Origin: Rhodocollybia butyracea
Taxonomy: Eukaryota; Basidiomycota; Agaricomycetes; Agaricales; Omphalotaceae
NCBI GenBank assembly: GCA_015501585.1
Contig: JADNRY010000036.1
Location: forward strand, 248,001-312,000
DNA: 64,000 nucleotides
Direction: 5' to 3'
Of the stretch, positions 32,449 through 43,913 are shown one piece after another. Under the pieces are notes generated by a model that saw nothing but the letters and a program-made list of their open reading frames with translations, made no database searches and was not told the DNA's origin. The first letter of the stretch is position 1. Each line of letters starts with the position of its first letter. The position numbers were made by a program, and so were the translations under genes.

Positions 32449-33205
32449 ACAAAACAATTAAGATGCCTGCTTAATGAGTCACAACTCCGTTACACCTACT
32501 ATGAATGAATGTATTTCAGAGTACTCTCATATATCTTGTGTCAAGCAGATGTTTACTATCTACATTCTGTCTTGGTGAAATGATAGTATAGAGAGTTCTT
32601 TAGCCATGCGACTCAGAGAAGAGCATAGAATGGACAGAACAGCTGGCTGACTGATCAATGGCGGCACATTGGGCAACTTGAGATTTTGTTTCTTCATGCA
32701 CAAGTCGAATTATACTGTACACTGTACTCTCAAGCCTTAGCACATACAATTTGGTCGAGAATTTGGTCGAGAACTTTGAGTTGGCGCTGAGGTCGATCAA
32801 TGAGCCTGCCCTCCATCGATTGATTAGCATATAAGTGCCACTTTCTGCTTTACGACCTCTCGTTGACCTCCAATGCACCCATATGCATTAACCACATCCT
32901 TTCACTTGCGTTCCGCTTCTCAGCCTCTTTACACTTGGCACGCACAACCTGTGCCTCTTCACAGAAGTCGCTCTGCGCCGTCTGGCAAGTTGACAGGTAC
33001 CTCATTTCAAAAGGTATTAGTGTTCATTCCTGAGATTGTACAGTCCAATACAAACAGCCGATATCTGTCAATGATTCCTACCAGTTAAGCGATGCAGCCG
33101 GGCACACACTTGCATACTCAAAATTCACTGTCGCAAAGAAGGATAGCACAGTCAAACTGTTTCTTCGTTGGTGCTCAGACAATCACCTCGATCACTACGC
33201 CAGCT
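32449..33205. other. No recognisable gene
   Basis: Short conflicting frames only. A small tandem repeat of GAATTTGGTC occurs near 32750-32770. Nothing else is supported. Confidence 0.35.
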
Positions 33206-33516
33206 TCAAATAATAATGGGCGAAATTTTTTCCGAAATTATTGCTGTAATTACTTACCTTTTTTGATAAGAATTTCGGTCAAAATTGGTTCTCTTTTTCA
33301 TGTGAAAAATAAATTGAAAAACAAACAGAATTTTGCTTGTAAATCTTTGATAATTTCATCTGAAAAATCTATTGTAATTCATTATCTTTTTCGATAAGAA
33401 TTTCGCCTGTAATCTGTTATCTTTTTCGCTTGTGATTAGTTAAAATTTTTGAGCAATCTTTCTACAAGGCAACAACTGGACAATGATTGGGCAGGAACTG
33501 GGCAAGAACTGGGCAG
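33206..33516. repeat. AT-rich direct repeat, copy a
   Basis: Begins TCAAATAATAATGGGCGAAA and ends GAACTGGGCAAGAACTGGGC followed by AG. It is about 90% similar by eye to copy b at 34022-34355, lacking a segment near CGTCCGAAACAGAC. It is rich in TTTTTCG and ATAAGAATTTCG motifs and has no coding capacity. Confidence 0.8.
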
Positions 33517-34021
33517 TTTGGTCATGTGATCTGCATCTGCCAGGACTTCATCTGTCTTAACATGACTTTCAGTATCATACAGGATAGGTATTTATGGCAG
33601 CGCCAGTAATCATGCGCCACTCATCACAACGAAACTCCGAACATGGGAGAAAAAGTGGATTTTAGAATCAGGCATACTGAGCCACCGCCTAGTACCACTC
33701 TTATCAACTCGGAAATCACTCAAGATGTAGAGCCACAGACACGTCCTCCCTCTCTAACTCATCGACATCTTTGTCCTGCAAACAAAGCGCACACTGGAAA
33801 TCCAAACTTGAAGCTTTGAAGCCAGGATGGTTGGAAATAAGTTTCCCACACTGCCAGGATCGAGGCAGAAGGCAGAGCTGGGCAGATGTGTGGTGGTTAA
33901 AAGCTGCGGTTTCTTGTCTGGAGTTTCGTGTGGTGACTGGCACTCCAATACATTGTATCCTGTATGTCGGGTTCAAAGACACATATCAGTACTGCAGATC
34001 ACATCAGATGACCGAACAGCG
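33517..34021. repeat. 505-bp segment between the AT-rich repeats, with short inverted ends
   Basis: Just after copy a the sequence reads GGTCATGTGATCTGCA; just before copy b the complement reads GGTCATCTGATGTGATCTGC. These imperfect inverted ends suggest that the segment may be a mobile unit. An open frame at 33771-34085 (plus) has no recognised motif. Confidence 0.35.
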
Positions 34022-34355
34022 TCAAATAATAACGGGCGAAATTTTTTCCGAAATTATTGCTGTAATTATTTACCTTTTTCAATAAGAATTTCGGTCGAAA
34101 TTGGTTCTCTTTTTATGCGAAAAATAAATTGAAAAACAAACAGAATTTCGCTCGTAAATCTTTGATAATTTCATCTGAAAAATCTATTGTAATTCATCAT
34201 CTTTTTCGATAAGAATTTCGCCCGTAATCTGTTATCTTTTTCGTCCGAAACAGACAATGAAATTGTTTATCTTTTTCGCTCGTGATTAATTAAAAATTTT
34301 GAGCGATATTTTTACAAGGTAATAACTGGACAATGATTGGGCAAGAACTGGGCAG
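34022..34355. repeat. AT-rich direct repeat, copy b
   Basis: Begins TCAAATAATAACGGGCGAAA and ends CAATGATTGGGCAAGAACTG followed by GGCAG. It is the longer of the two copies. Its right end abuts the tyrosine-recombinase relic. Confidence 0.8.
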
Positions 34356-34745
34356 GCGTAGTGGATGTCCAGCAATGCCTTCCCGCTTCCGAAACCATGC
34401 TCCGTGAATACGCCACTTCCTTCGCGGATATCGCCTCAGGTGGCACTGTTCGCTTTCACATCTCTGCCATCAAAAGTTGGACTAATTGTGGGTATGTTAA
34501 TTCATCTGGCGAGTGCTATGTTCTCACAGCAAGGTCTTTCTCTCAGTGTGCAACATGGTTTGCGCCACTCATGTTACGGGCCACTCGTTTCGCACTGATG
34601 GAACAAGACATTATCTGTTTAATGGCATCGGTCCCAACAGCATCGGTCCCAACATCAGTCTCGATATTGTCGCCGAGTGGGGAAGGTGGAATCCGAAGTC
34701 CAATGGCTTCTTGTCTAATAACTAGTAGTACTACCAGATATACAC
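34356..34745 (+). pseudogene. Tyrosine recombinase relic (internally deleted)
   Basis: Two frames carry recombinase-like motifs. First comes a helical N-terminal piece, MLREYATSFADIASGGTVRF with HISAIKSWT, resembling the core-binding domain of fungal tyrosine recombinases. Then VTGHSFRTDGTRHYLFNGI with VAEWGRWNPKS matches the H-x-x-R and G-R-W region of the catalytic domain. The middle of the catalytic domain is missing, the two parts are in different frames, and no catalytic Tyr context is visible before the stops near 34720. It could derive from a Crypton- or DIRS-type element. Confidence 0.5.
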
Positions 34746-36211
34746 CCTAGCTTAGTTCAAACTCTCAAAAGTAGGGGGTGGCTATGCTTTTATATTTTGT
34801 TCAGTTACTATACTTTGAACAATATGCATGCTCGAGAGTGGTTCCCATACAAGAGTTGCTGCCAGGGACGTACCTTTGGAACAGCCACAAATCGCGATAA
34901 AGATGAACCCCATAGTCAATTTCTACCTCTCAGACTCGACTTGACCACACAATCAAACTATACCTTTCCATTACACGCGGCACCCTGATTCCATTGTCCA
35001 ATATCCCAAAAAAGAACCAGGCTAGCCAGCGCCTCTGAGCACACCGCGTACTCTCAACCGAGCGCTGGATTCTTCCACAGATGTCTTTTACCAGACACCC
35101 GAGGTTCGAACGGCTCAAGTGTGCGAAAAATACCAAGTTATTGCCATAAATTGAGCAAATATGTACCTAACAAGTGCAAACGCAAGTCTTCGAAAGTCGT
35201 TGTCCCGATTCCCCCTTCCTCATGCTTAGGATAGTGCTCTAGCTCCAGGGAGCGACTCTGTTCATGTATCCCAAGGATTCATCTCCCCATTCTCTCAATC
35301 TCCTTCAATGTCTATTTCTGTGTCACCTCCGGTAGATACCCCTTCCTCACATCCTTACAACGCTATGGTTTTACCTCTATCAATATCCTTCGACAAACAA
35401 TTTGAATAGAGGGTCCGAGTCAAGGAGAGTGTCTCATGGAAGGGGAAGAGTATTTGCTGGCGGCGAGATTGTCGTACAGACCTGCTTGGAGAGACATCAT
35501 ATTATGATTGAGACGAGGGGAGGAGGAAGACGAGTTGGATCCTGAAGCGGGGGATACATAAGTAGCAGGAGCAAAAGTATGTGTCTGCACAAGTTTCGTT
35601 AGTAGAACAGGCACATATCGCACTCTTACTTTTTACTGTTTTGGTCATGACCCCGCCGAGGGCCGAAAAAAGTGTCGCCAGGACACAGTCCTAAAAGCGT
35701 TCATCTGCCTTCATTCAACAGTAAACCATGCAGTCAGCACCAGCCACAAAAGGTAGCAAAGTCGCGGTAAAGCACCGTGCATGGCCAACTTCCGCATCTA
35801 ATACTGATTCTTCGAGTCCAACGCATTTCGAACTAATATAGTACAAGCTCGCGTTGAGACTGCATAGTTTTGGGAACGGAGAGTGTTTCTAAAAGGCTTC
35901 CAACGGCGAGATGTAAGGAGGAATGTGTTACATGGAAATGAACAATATCTTCGGTCGTGTCCATCACGGGATGTAGTATTCCTGACACTTTAGAATCGTA
36001 AGCACAACAACTTGGAACGCAAGCAGTCCAGACAGATCACAATGATCGACTTTGAGATTGAAAGTCGCGCAGACCTGGCCAGGTCGCGTGGTAAGAAGCT
36101 CGGCGAAAAGCTTAAAGTCGAAAGCTTACCTTTCCTTCCATCCTCTGACGCCGCCTCTAGCATAACCCTACAGCGTCGACAAGCCAATGAATTTTAAAAG
36201 TGACATGTGAT
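34746..36211. other. No convincing gene
   Basis: A minus-strand frame at 35420-35623 (Ser-rich, ASGSNSSSSSPRLNHNM) and a plus-strand frame at 36012-36197 exist, without recognised motifs. The latter could include an upstream exon of the gene that follows, but no splice junction that keeps the frame was found. Confidence 0.35.
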
Positions 36212-37547
36212 ATGTTATTTCTGACAAATCAACTTCCACGAACTAACATACCGCGAACCAACAGCCCACCACCGCGCACCTTGCCCAGCGTAATCAATGA
36301 TGCACGACTTGAAGCTCTTAGGCGTATCATAGCCGGAGACAACATAGTGGAAGGTAAGTTCATTTTTCAGCTACATCATAGAATATACTTGTGACTTTTT
36401 ATCAGTCAAATCTGACTTTGCGAAAGTTGCACATGCTGCCATTTTACCCGCAATGCGTAGTTATCGGACCCAAGAAATCAAAGGTGAAATCAGCTACAGT
36501 AAGTCATGCTCAAACTAAAATTTTCGATGGATAACTCTACCCCTTAATCGATAGCTGAGATGAAGGCCACAGTGCAACAACTTTGTGAAGCCGTTGAAAA
36601 TGCGTTCAGTAAGTTGTTTATTGTTGTTCTCGTTTGTTAACTAACCAAACAACTAGGTTTCATCTGCCATGCCCAGCAGCTCCTTCCGCCTAAACGGCCA
36701 ATGTATTCCCATGGAGAAGCACCCATTGTGACCCCGTCCATGTCGATCAGCAACTGGAGAGAACATAAGGCTAATGGTTTCACGGGCTTTCCTTCGGACC
36801 AACCGCAGCAGTGTCAAGCTCCAGCCCGATCTCTGCCTTCTAACCATCCTGTTCCTCCCATAAACCCAATCGCAACTCCCAATCATCCCATAACTCTTGT
36901 AACTCGCAGCACAAACGCGCCTTTGAACCCTTCCACCCCTGCCGTAAATCTAAAGGCACCTTCCAACGGTCGCATGTCCCTCGTACCTCAAACTACGCCT
37001 GCCATTGTTCCCGGCGGCCGTTTCATCATGCCGGGCTTTGTTCTCCGTCAACATATGGCTCAACCCTCCAACCCTCCAGCAGAACAAACCTCCTACGTTG
37101 TTTTTCTAGGAGTCAACAAGGCCTCGGGCGTTTTTCGCACATATCAGGAGATGTTAGCTGTGGCGCCGCTCAACTTTCGACCCAGGCTCGTTGAAAGCTT
37201 CATGAACTACAGCGCAGCGAAGAATCATTATCTGGAATGTTTGCATACAGGCGTCATCGGGCTGTTGAAGGAGGAGGAAGGGCCGAATACCATATACATT
37301 GTCACGAAAGGCTTTGAGCCTGGGGTTTATCAAAAGCGGTATGTCCATACACTAACATCGGCTTCCATTTATTAAACCATGCTACAGTCGCCATGTCCTT
37401 CAAAGGGGCCTTCAGTATCGTGGTGGAGAGGTTACTTACTCTGAAGGCACACTCTCCCAGGCCAAAGCCATCTTTTCCAAGTGGCAACGGCTTGGTCACG
37501 TTAATAATCTCCGCTCTAACCGAGACTTTGAACTAGAGTATAACTAA
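36212..37547 (+). CDS. Protein with two viroplasmin-like (RNase H1 N-terminal-type) segments
   Basis: Five exons fit one reading frame without lesions: 36212-36353, 36406-36498, 36555-36608, 36657-37338 and 37388-37547. All four introns are GT-AG and 48-56 nt, and the total is 1,131 nt (376 residues). The start is the first in-frame ATG of exon 1; an upstream exon is possible. After a Pro-rich middle come two segments like the small hybrid-binding viroplasmin fold of RNase H1 N termini: SYVVFLGVNKASGVFRTYQE and, about 75 residues later, IYIVTKGFEPGVYQKR with QYRGGEVTYSEGTLSQAKAI. In RNase H1 this fold holds RNA/DNA hybrids. No RNase H catalytic domain follows. The family call is moderate; the gene structure is strong. 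Confidence 0.7.
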
Positions 37548-38074
37548 TGGCGTTAACGGGATGTATCTTGTGCGTATATGGTCCTGAATTTGATATAATT
37601 GGTTGCCACTTCAAAGCTTTGAATGATTAATAGTAAAACAACGGCGTGACAGCACATCTTCAAGTGCGAATCTATTTCTGCGAGCCATTCCGACCTCTTG
37701 TCACATCGTTTCCCAAGGTGCAGTTGTGGGGACGGGCACGCCCAGGGCCGCTCTGAGAGTAAGAACAAAGGCGGGAAGCAAAGGTGGCGGTAGCGGCAAG
37801 ATGGGCGTTCTTCTGTTTCAACGTGATGCTGACTAGTGTTTTGTGGGCATGCATAACCTTCCTCACTATGGTACCAGAGGAACTACCTATCTCATCATTA
37901 ATCAACCAGGTCGGCTTCAAGACTGACCCTCATTTCGCTTTGAGGCCGTGACTTTTGTGTGCCAGCTCGCCGCTGACTACCTGGACCCTATCCCCCTCAC
38001 TCAGTATTCCAAATTCTTCCTCGGAAGCAGCCCCTTGACCAAGAAGGATATCGAGGCACACAAAAAAAAGGGTA

Positions 38075-38199
38075 TTGTCGCTGACTCTCGCTGACTCTCG
38101 CTGATGTCCCAGCGACTCTCATCATAATGAGCCATATAGTGGTATAATTTATGTCATAGGTTAGTTGTCTTTTGTGTACTTTTACGGCCAATCAGAATC
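38075..38199. repeat. Direct repeat, copy 1
   Basis: Contains TTGTCGCTGACTCTCGCTGA and TATAGTGGTATAATTTAT, then CCAATCAGAATC. The same order of blocks recurs at 38409-38510 with small differences and one fewer GCTGACTCTC unit. Confidence 0.75.
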
Positions 38200-38408
38200 A
38201 TTACTGAAGATATCTGAGTCTGCTATGAAATAAGTGAGAATTGTTTCTGAGGTCAGCTTGATTGACCATTTTCCCCACCAGAGAACGATGGGGAGTGGAA
38301 ATTTACAATTCGTTAAAAGGAGCACTGCATAGAGTGCAGAGCGAAATTTTTGAGATATTCTCCCTTGCTCTGAGAAGAGTCATTGGATAAATGGCGCAGC
38401 CTTCAAGG

Positions 38409-38510
38409 TTGTCGCTGACTCTCGCTGATGTCCTTGTGACTCTCATCATGAGCCGTATAGTGGTATAATTTATACCATAGGTTAGTTGTACTTTTACTGC
38501 CAATCAGAAT
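38409..38510. repeat. Direct repeat, copy 2
   Basis: Matches 38075-38199 in the blocks TTGTCGCTGACTCTCGCTGA, TATAGTGGTATAATTTAT and CCAATCAGAATC. It ends just before the minus-strand frame at 38527. Confidence 0.75.
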
Positions 38511-38526
38511 CGTTCAATTTTAGTAA

Positions 38527-39170
38527 TCAAGTTGCGATTATTTGTAGATTTTGGTATGGTGCTAGAGGCGCGTGGAAGACATTCACAAAAGCCTCTGCGT
38601 CAGGCTTATGCTTCCACATCAGGAAAAGAGACCCGTAATACGTTGCGGCGCGAAATTCTCTTCCAACACAGCCTAGTTCGTGGACGAAGGCCCTAGCAAC
38701 TGACGATATCTCATCCGGATTTGATATATCAACTCCTTCAAAGTTGAATCTTCTCACCAAAACACCACAATAGAACAAACCGGGCTGTGACGAATAAGAG
38801 ACAGGTGGTCCAGACGATAGCCTCTGCTGGGAAGAAATGATCTGCGATGGAATTGCTTGCTTCTTCCTAAGGCTCTCTACAGGCTTGGGATTTGCGTCTT
38901 TTGCTTCTTTGTTGACCTTTCCCGCTATTTTTGTGAGCGTTAGTGGTTGGCCGTTGGGGCCAGGGTATTGTGTTCTCACTGAATTACACCAAGGGGTGTA
39001 TTGCTAATGGCCAATATCTCATAGCAATTTTCGTCCCCTTAATAATGTAGTCTTCTGAGGCGTGCATGGTGCCATCCCAGTGCTCGTCTTCATTATCCCA
39101 GTTGGACCATAGATGCCACATATAACTTACGGGGTCAGTGTAGTGTTTCATACGCGACGGCTTGGGAACA
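38527..39170 (-). CDS. Hypothetical protein, exon structure incomplete
   Basis: The last exon is clear: TPWCNSVRTQYPGPNGQPLT, a basic linker (KIAGKVNKEAKDANPK), then a compact C-terminal domain with LFYCGVLVRRFNFEGVDI and ATYYGSLFLMWKHKPDAEAF, stop at 38527. Upstream on the same strand a second open stretch (WHLWSNWDNEDEHWDGTMHA) lies at 39025-39125, in another frame. A GT-AG intron, donor GTAAGTTATATG near 39130 and acceptor CCATTAG near 39003, may lie between. I do not recognise the family and no start codon is secure. Confidence 0.4.
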
Positions 39171-39210
39171 TCTCTCGATGTGTATGATAAGACTTCATTC
39201 CCGCCTATCG

Positions 39211-41338
39211 TCAGACTCTAGGTTTTAAGGAACGATAGTTGTGATGGGTCGGGAAGCACTTGAGATCCAGAGGAAGGAAGGAAGGAACGGTGCAGTCGTC
39301 ACTGATACACCAAGCCTGGAGTCGGGAAGTATGCTCGAAATCTTGCCAATGTTTCGGAGACTTTCGGAAATCAACAGACAAGGTAGCTTTGGCAGGTCGT
39401 TTGGACGATGGTGAATTAGAAAACTTTATTCGAGGAATAAACATGACCAGCGCCGAGACGGAGGTGTCTACAGCGTAATGGTCGTCGTCGACAACTACGC
39501 CCACGTCTCCTTTATAGCGACCTTTGGTAAGGACGACCCAGCTACCGCGCTTCAAACCTGTCTCCATTTGGTTCTCAGGATGGAACCCAACATCTGTGAC
39601 AGTCTGGTAGATTGGCATACTCGCGTCAGGGGCTTCCCAGGTGGGTGGATGCGGTTTCTTAACTTGCTCTAGTTTGCGAGACCATGCTTTCTCGTGAGGA
39701 AATGATAATTTCGGAGAGGGCAGATACACCAAACCGGGTACGGTGCGTAAATAAGAAACCAGAGGAGTGTTTCTTGACAACATGCTCTGAGCTTCGATAT
39801 AGATATACCCAGGCAAGAGTGCTTTGTAGACTGCACGTACGACGAGAGGATTGACATGCTTGGCAGCAATATCGTCGTTGATCTTGGCGAAGGGATCAGC
39901 TTCAAAAGACCTCTAGACGAGGGTCAGATGTGCGTACTATCGGAAAATAAGATCCAACTCACAAAGCACCGAACGCGAAATAGGAGGAATTGGATGTCCT
40001 CGTTATCATTCGGGTCATTACCATATGTGTTATAGTCGATGTGGTCGTCATCACCGACAGCAACCATGGACGAAGGTTGCAGTGGCTGTTCAGCCTCAAT
40101 ACAAGTTTGGATATGCGTGTCAATTTCGTGCGCAAGGGATGACTGCTGCGAAAGGAGCTCGTCAGGGTTCAAGTCGTTAATGTATTCAATCTTTAGCCAG
40201 ATGGAATTGTGGAAGCCTGAGCCAAATAGTCGCTCAAATTCTTCTTCCGCTCGAACGAACGAGATTTCGTTGTTGAGAAACTGTTTGACTAGCTTCCAAC
40301 TGTTGGTATCGCGCTGAAGGCTAGATAAAAGCGACTGAGACAAACGTGTCAAGATAAGGGAGTAAAACATACCTTAACAACGACGGATCTGAATCAGGTG
40401 CGAGCATTTCTATGTCAGCCATACTATCGAGGGATATTTTGATGTCTGGAGACGTCAGGCCATGGTATATGGAGGAAACAACGCTACTCACATCTGGATA
40501 TTTTCTACCTTGGAAGTAGCAACTTGGTCTAGCGAAGTATCGTCGTCCTCGTACGCGTCTAGCTCTTCTAGAGCAGACCGAGAATTCCTGGTAAAAAATG
40601 ATAAAGTCTCCAGCTTGGACGCAGCCAGCGGTGGAAACAGGAGTGGTTCCCTCGTCTTGGATAGACGAGAAAGACCAAACGGGTCAATTAGCACAGATGA
40701 AGTGTCTCCCGGGTCTGAGTTTGAACTTCGAGACGGAGGCAGAGGAGGCGGAAGAGTTTCGGAAGATGGCAAGGGTGCCGGAGAGTCTGAAATTAATCTT
40801 CGAGATGAGGACGGATGGGAAGATGGAATAGGTGCTGGAGACGAACGCGGCGAAGGAATGGCTAAAGGCAGAGATATATTAGGACTAGACGCGGGTAGTG
40901 GAGGCGCCATTTCTGGATGAGCGGCACGGATGCGTGCTGCCATTCGCGCAATCTCTTCTTGTTCCCGAACACGCTGAATTTCGGATTCCAATACGAAGAT
41001 ACGCTCCTCACGGCTAAGCTCATCCTCGTGTGGCACCAATATATGCAGGGGCAGGAGGATCTATAAGTGGAGGAGAAGGAGAAGGCCTGGCTGGTCGAGG
41101 AGGAACCTTCCCTTCATGAGACGAAGTTTGACGTTGGTTGATTTTCTGAGCTTACGCCTCTAGCCTGTCAACTACGGTTTCATACGCATTGCGCTGAGCT
41201 CGCTTTCGCAGAGGTACGCTTTCCTGCTTCTGGCGGAGGCGTTCGTCGATAGTACTACCCGTTTCCGACTGGTCGGATAAGTCTGATTCATCGGCTTCAT
41301 CGTCAACAAAAAAAGAACGGTACGTCTGGATGTAGATA
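39211..41338 (-). pseudogene. Gene A copy 2, Spt5-like NGN/KOW protein (truncated and broken)
   Basis: Paralogue of the gene at 1-3623. Preserved parts on the minus strand: the acidic start region (YRSFFVDDEADESDLSDQSE) near 41330; the coiled coil (ESEIQRVREQEEIARMAARI); the GWK module with NSWKLVKQFLNNEISFVRAE (Ser in place of the Gly) near 40300; the NGN-like motif MPGYIYIEAQSML near 39810; and the KOW motif GRYKGDVGVVV with MFIPRIKF near 39500. Lesions: TAA at 41152-41154 where copy 1 has CAG, a frameshift and small deletion near 41045, and no match to the first exon of copy 1. After AWCISDDC (about 39290) similarity ends and a stop follows at 39211, so everything after the first KOW is missing. 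Confidence 0.75.
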
Positions 41339-41560
41339 TCAGTAGCCGTACGTACGGGCGAATCTACGAGAGAGACGCGTCAGCGACGGTACGATGAGGA
41401 GAGTATCTATAAAACAAAACGACGTGGTCTCTTTCTATATTTCTTATCTCTTTTGGTACGGAATTTCACTCATTTATTGGCCTTAGGCCCTCTCAGCGTG
41501 GTTCGAATGTAATTTACTAAATAATAATACTACGGCCTACGCTACAGTGCACGATGAGCA

Positions 41561-41823
41561 CGACGACTTACCTTAGGGATGATGATGGACTTGAAGAAAA
41601 ATAAAAAGCGTTACGTACCGCGGGAGTGTGGACTATAGCCCGCGCCGAACTCAGGAGGGATGGCTCACAGTGAGTGACCTAGACCCTGGCTCACTTTCTC
41701 TGGGTCACTCACTGTGAGCCATCCCTCCTGAGTTCGGCGCGGGCTATATAGTCCACACTCCCGCGGTACGTAACACTTTTCATTTTTCTCCAAGTCCATC
41801 ATCATCCCTAAGGTAAGTCGTCG
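41561..41823. repeat. Inverted repeat between genes A2 and B2 (second palindrome)
   Basis: Arms 41561-41679 and 41703-41823 are reverse complements apart from about three substitutions and a 2-bp indel, with a 23-nt loop. As in copy 1, both arms carry CCCTAAG|GTAAGTCG (donor at 41813 on plus, 41571 on minus) and the shared core CGCGCCGAACTCAGGAGGG. Similarity between the arms fades outside these limits. Confidence 0.88.
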
Positions 41824-43466
41824 TCCTGCCCATACACCATAGTGCAGACGTAGTTTTAATGAGTGAAAATCATCTGAGAGCATCGTTGCGAAGGCTAAAG
41901 GCCATATATGAGATATATGAGATGATTCGTTAAGAGTACGACGAAAAATACGACGCAAAATACGGGGAGAGACTATGTCAAATCGAGTGGTCCTCCTCGT
42001 ACCTTCGGCTAACGAATTCATTTGTTTTCAGGCTAACTTTCTAGCGATTAACTAACGTTATCGAGGATCCAATGAGTAGCCACTGGACCCAAAACCGACA
42101 GTTTATCACCTCGTTGAACCATGATTTTACTGGACTTCCTCAGGCGTTCGCTGATTTTTGGACGCGTACGGGAGGCAATATCAACGACGATGAATACTTT
42201 TCAGCACTGGGCAAGATTCTCGCGCTGCAATTCCAAGATCTTGTAATTCAATGGTCTGCAGGAAATGGGGAATCAGACATGCACTCGATTCTCCCAAGTT
42301 CTCTAGAACAATCGAGCACAGCACCAGCCGGAGACTGCACGCCGGGTAATTTGCATCTCGGACAATGTAAGCTCGTTTTGTTCGAATAAATACAACTTGG
42401 CATCTAAGTAATTTGACTAGCACAATCAACTCTTCTCGAATCACCTCCCAGGCCACGAGCGATTTCAGTACCGCCTATCGAATCCATTCGAATCAAGGTG
42501 CCTTCAACATCTCCTATCAAACTGCCTCCAACATCACCAATTCAAAACCATCTTTAATCGGGACTCCGCCTCCTATTCTACAATCGTTATTTCCTCCGAA
42601 AACACGCTCACCACCTTCCACAACTTCGACTCCTACGATGACCTGAATGCGAGGAATGGATAAACTCTCTGCGGCCAAAAATGCAAAAACACGCGGCGCA
42701 AAAGCTCGAGCGTTGAATGGTGGTGTAAGAAGAACGAAGGTTCTGGAATCCGTTACAATTCTTGTGCGTCCTGGACGTCGAGCTGCCAAACGCACTCACG
42801 CAGCTGCAGAACCTGTTGAACCTCCTCATCCTCCTGCATCGACTGGACTGGATGAAGATGAAGAACCTGTCGAACGGGCTCATTCTCCTACTCCGACCGG
42901 AATGGACGGAGAACCAGGTGTCCCGGCCGAGTCCACAATTGCCAATCAAGAGCAGTTCGCTGTACACAGGCGGCCTCCTGGGTTAAACTCAGTTTAACCC
43001 CGAAATTTTCAGGGGAGGTCTAACCTAGTTGATGCGCAGTGCAAAAATGATAAGATTGCCCCAGTTTAACGGTTAACCCAGGTACAAAAATGTTCAGCCC
43101 CAGGACAAAATGATTTGGCCCAGACTCCACATACGCGTTTCATCTGGTTTTATCATCGAGTCACGTTCTGTTCCTTCCCCGTTGGCACCCGAATCTTTTC
43201 CCGTCCATATCCGTTCATTCCGTGATCAGAAATAATAGAAAAAACATATATTGATGATTATTAGCGTAGTACAAATAGTAGTACAGATACGTAGTATACG
43301 ATAATATAGATGTATAGAAAACCTAACATTGCAACTCACCTTTATAGACCAGTAAAAGTTACGCTGAGCCTAAATAAAAGATCGTTAGTAAATTGCGATA
43401 CAGGTACACACGAAGAGAAACCTGCCAACTGTATCTAGACAAACATTGACCAACTTGAACTACTTT

Positions 43467-43610
43467 GAGGCATTGAGGAAGTATTTGTGAGCGTTGAGGA
43501 AGTATTGAGCATTGAGGAAGTATCGAGCGTTGACGTTGAGGAGGCATTGGCGTTGAGGAATACGTTGACGTTGCAGGAGCGTTGAGGAAACGTTGAGGAA
43601 ATGTTAAACA
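43467..43610. repeat. Degenerate minisatellite based on GCGTTGAGGAA
   Basis: About ten imperfect units of GCATTGAGGAAGTATT or GCGTTGAGGAA follow one another. No ordered spacers are present. It lies between the insertion's left end and the zinc-finger gene fragment. Confidence 0.7.
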
Positions 43611-43913
43611 GGTATTGGCACCGGTGTTATTGCAGTTATGATAGACTCGAGATTTGAAGGTTGAAGACCCATGTTGAACTGCGCTGCGCAATTGAAGTGG
43701 GAAAGGTTTGGGGGGGACAAGAGTGGGACGAAAAGAAAAATGAACCGTGGAAAAAAGAGCTCACACGCGTTTATCACAGTCACGGGAGCGCATTTTGCTT
43801 CCGTTTTGACGCCTCAGGCATGGTCAAGCCTCAGCATGAGTCGAAGCAGTGTAGGGTTGAAGATAAACGGTATAAACATATGGTTTATGGTAAACTGTGG
43901 CACACAAAACTAT

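Larger units (their letters stand above)
37548..38526. other. Intergenic stretch with two direct repeats
   Basis: No gene was recognised. It holds two copies of a roughly 100-125-bp sequence (38075-38199 and 38409-38510), annotated separately. Minus-strand frames at 37553-37920 have no motifs. Confidence 0.4.

Noticed and set aside
33206..34355. The two AT-rich direct repeats as LTRs of a short retrotransposon
   Set aside because: They lack TG...CA ends, a primer-binding site and a 5-bp duplication, and the 505-bp interior has no retroelement coding sequence.
43467..43610. Regularly repeated GTTGAGGAA units that might suggest a CRISPR-like array
   Set aside because: Units are degenerate and directly adjacent, without unique spacers; it is a minisatellite in a eukaryotic genome.
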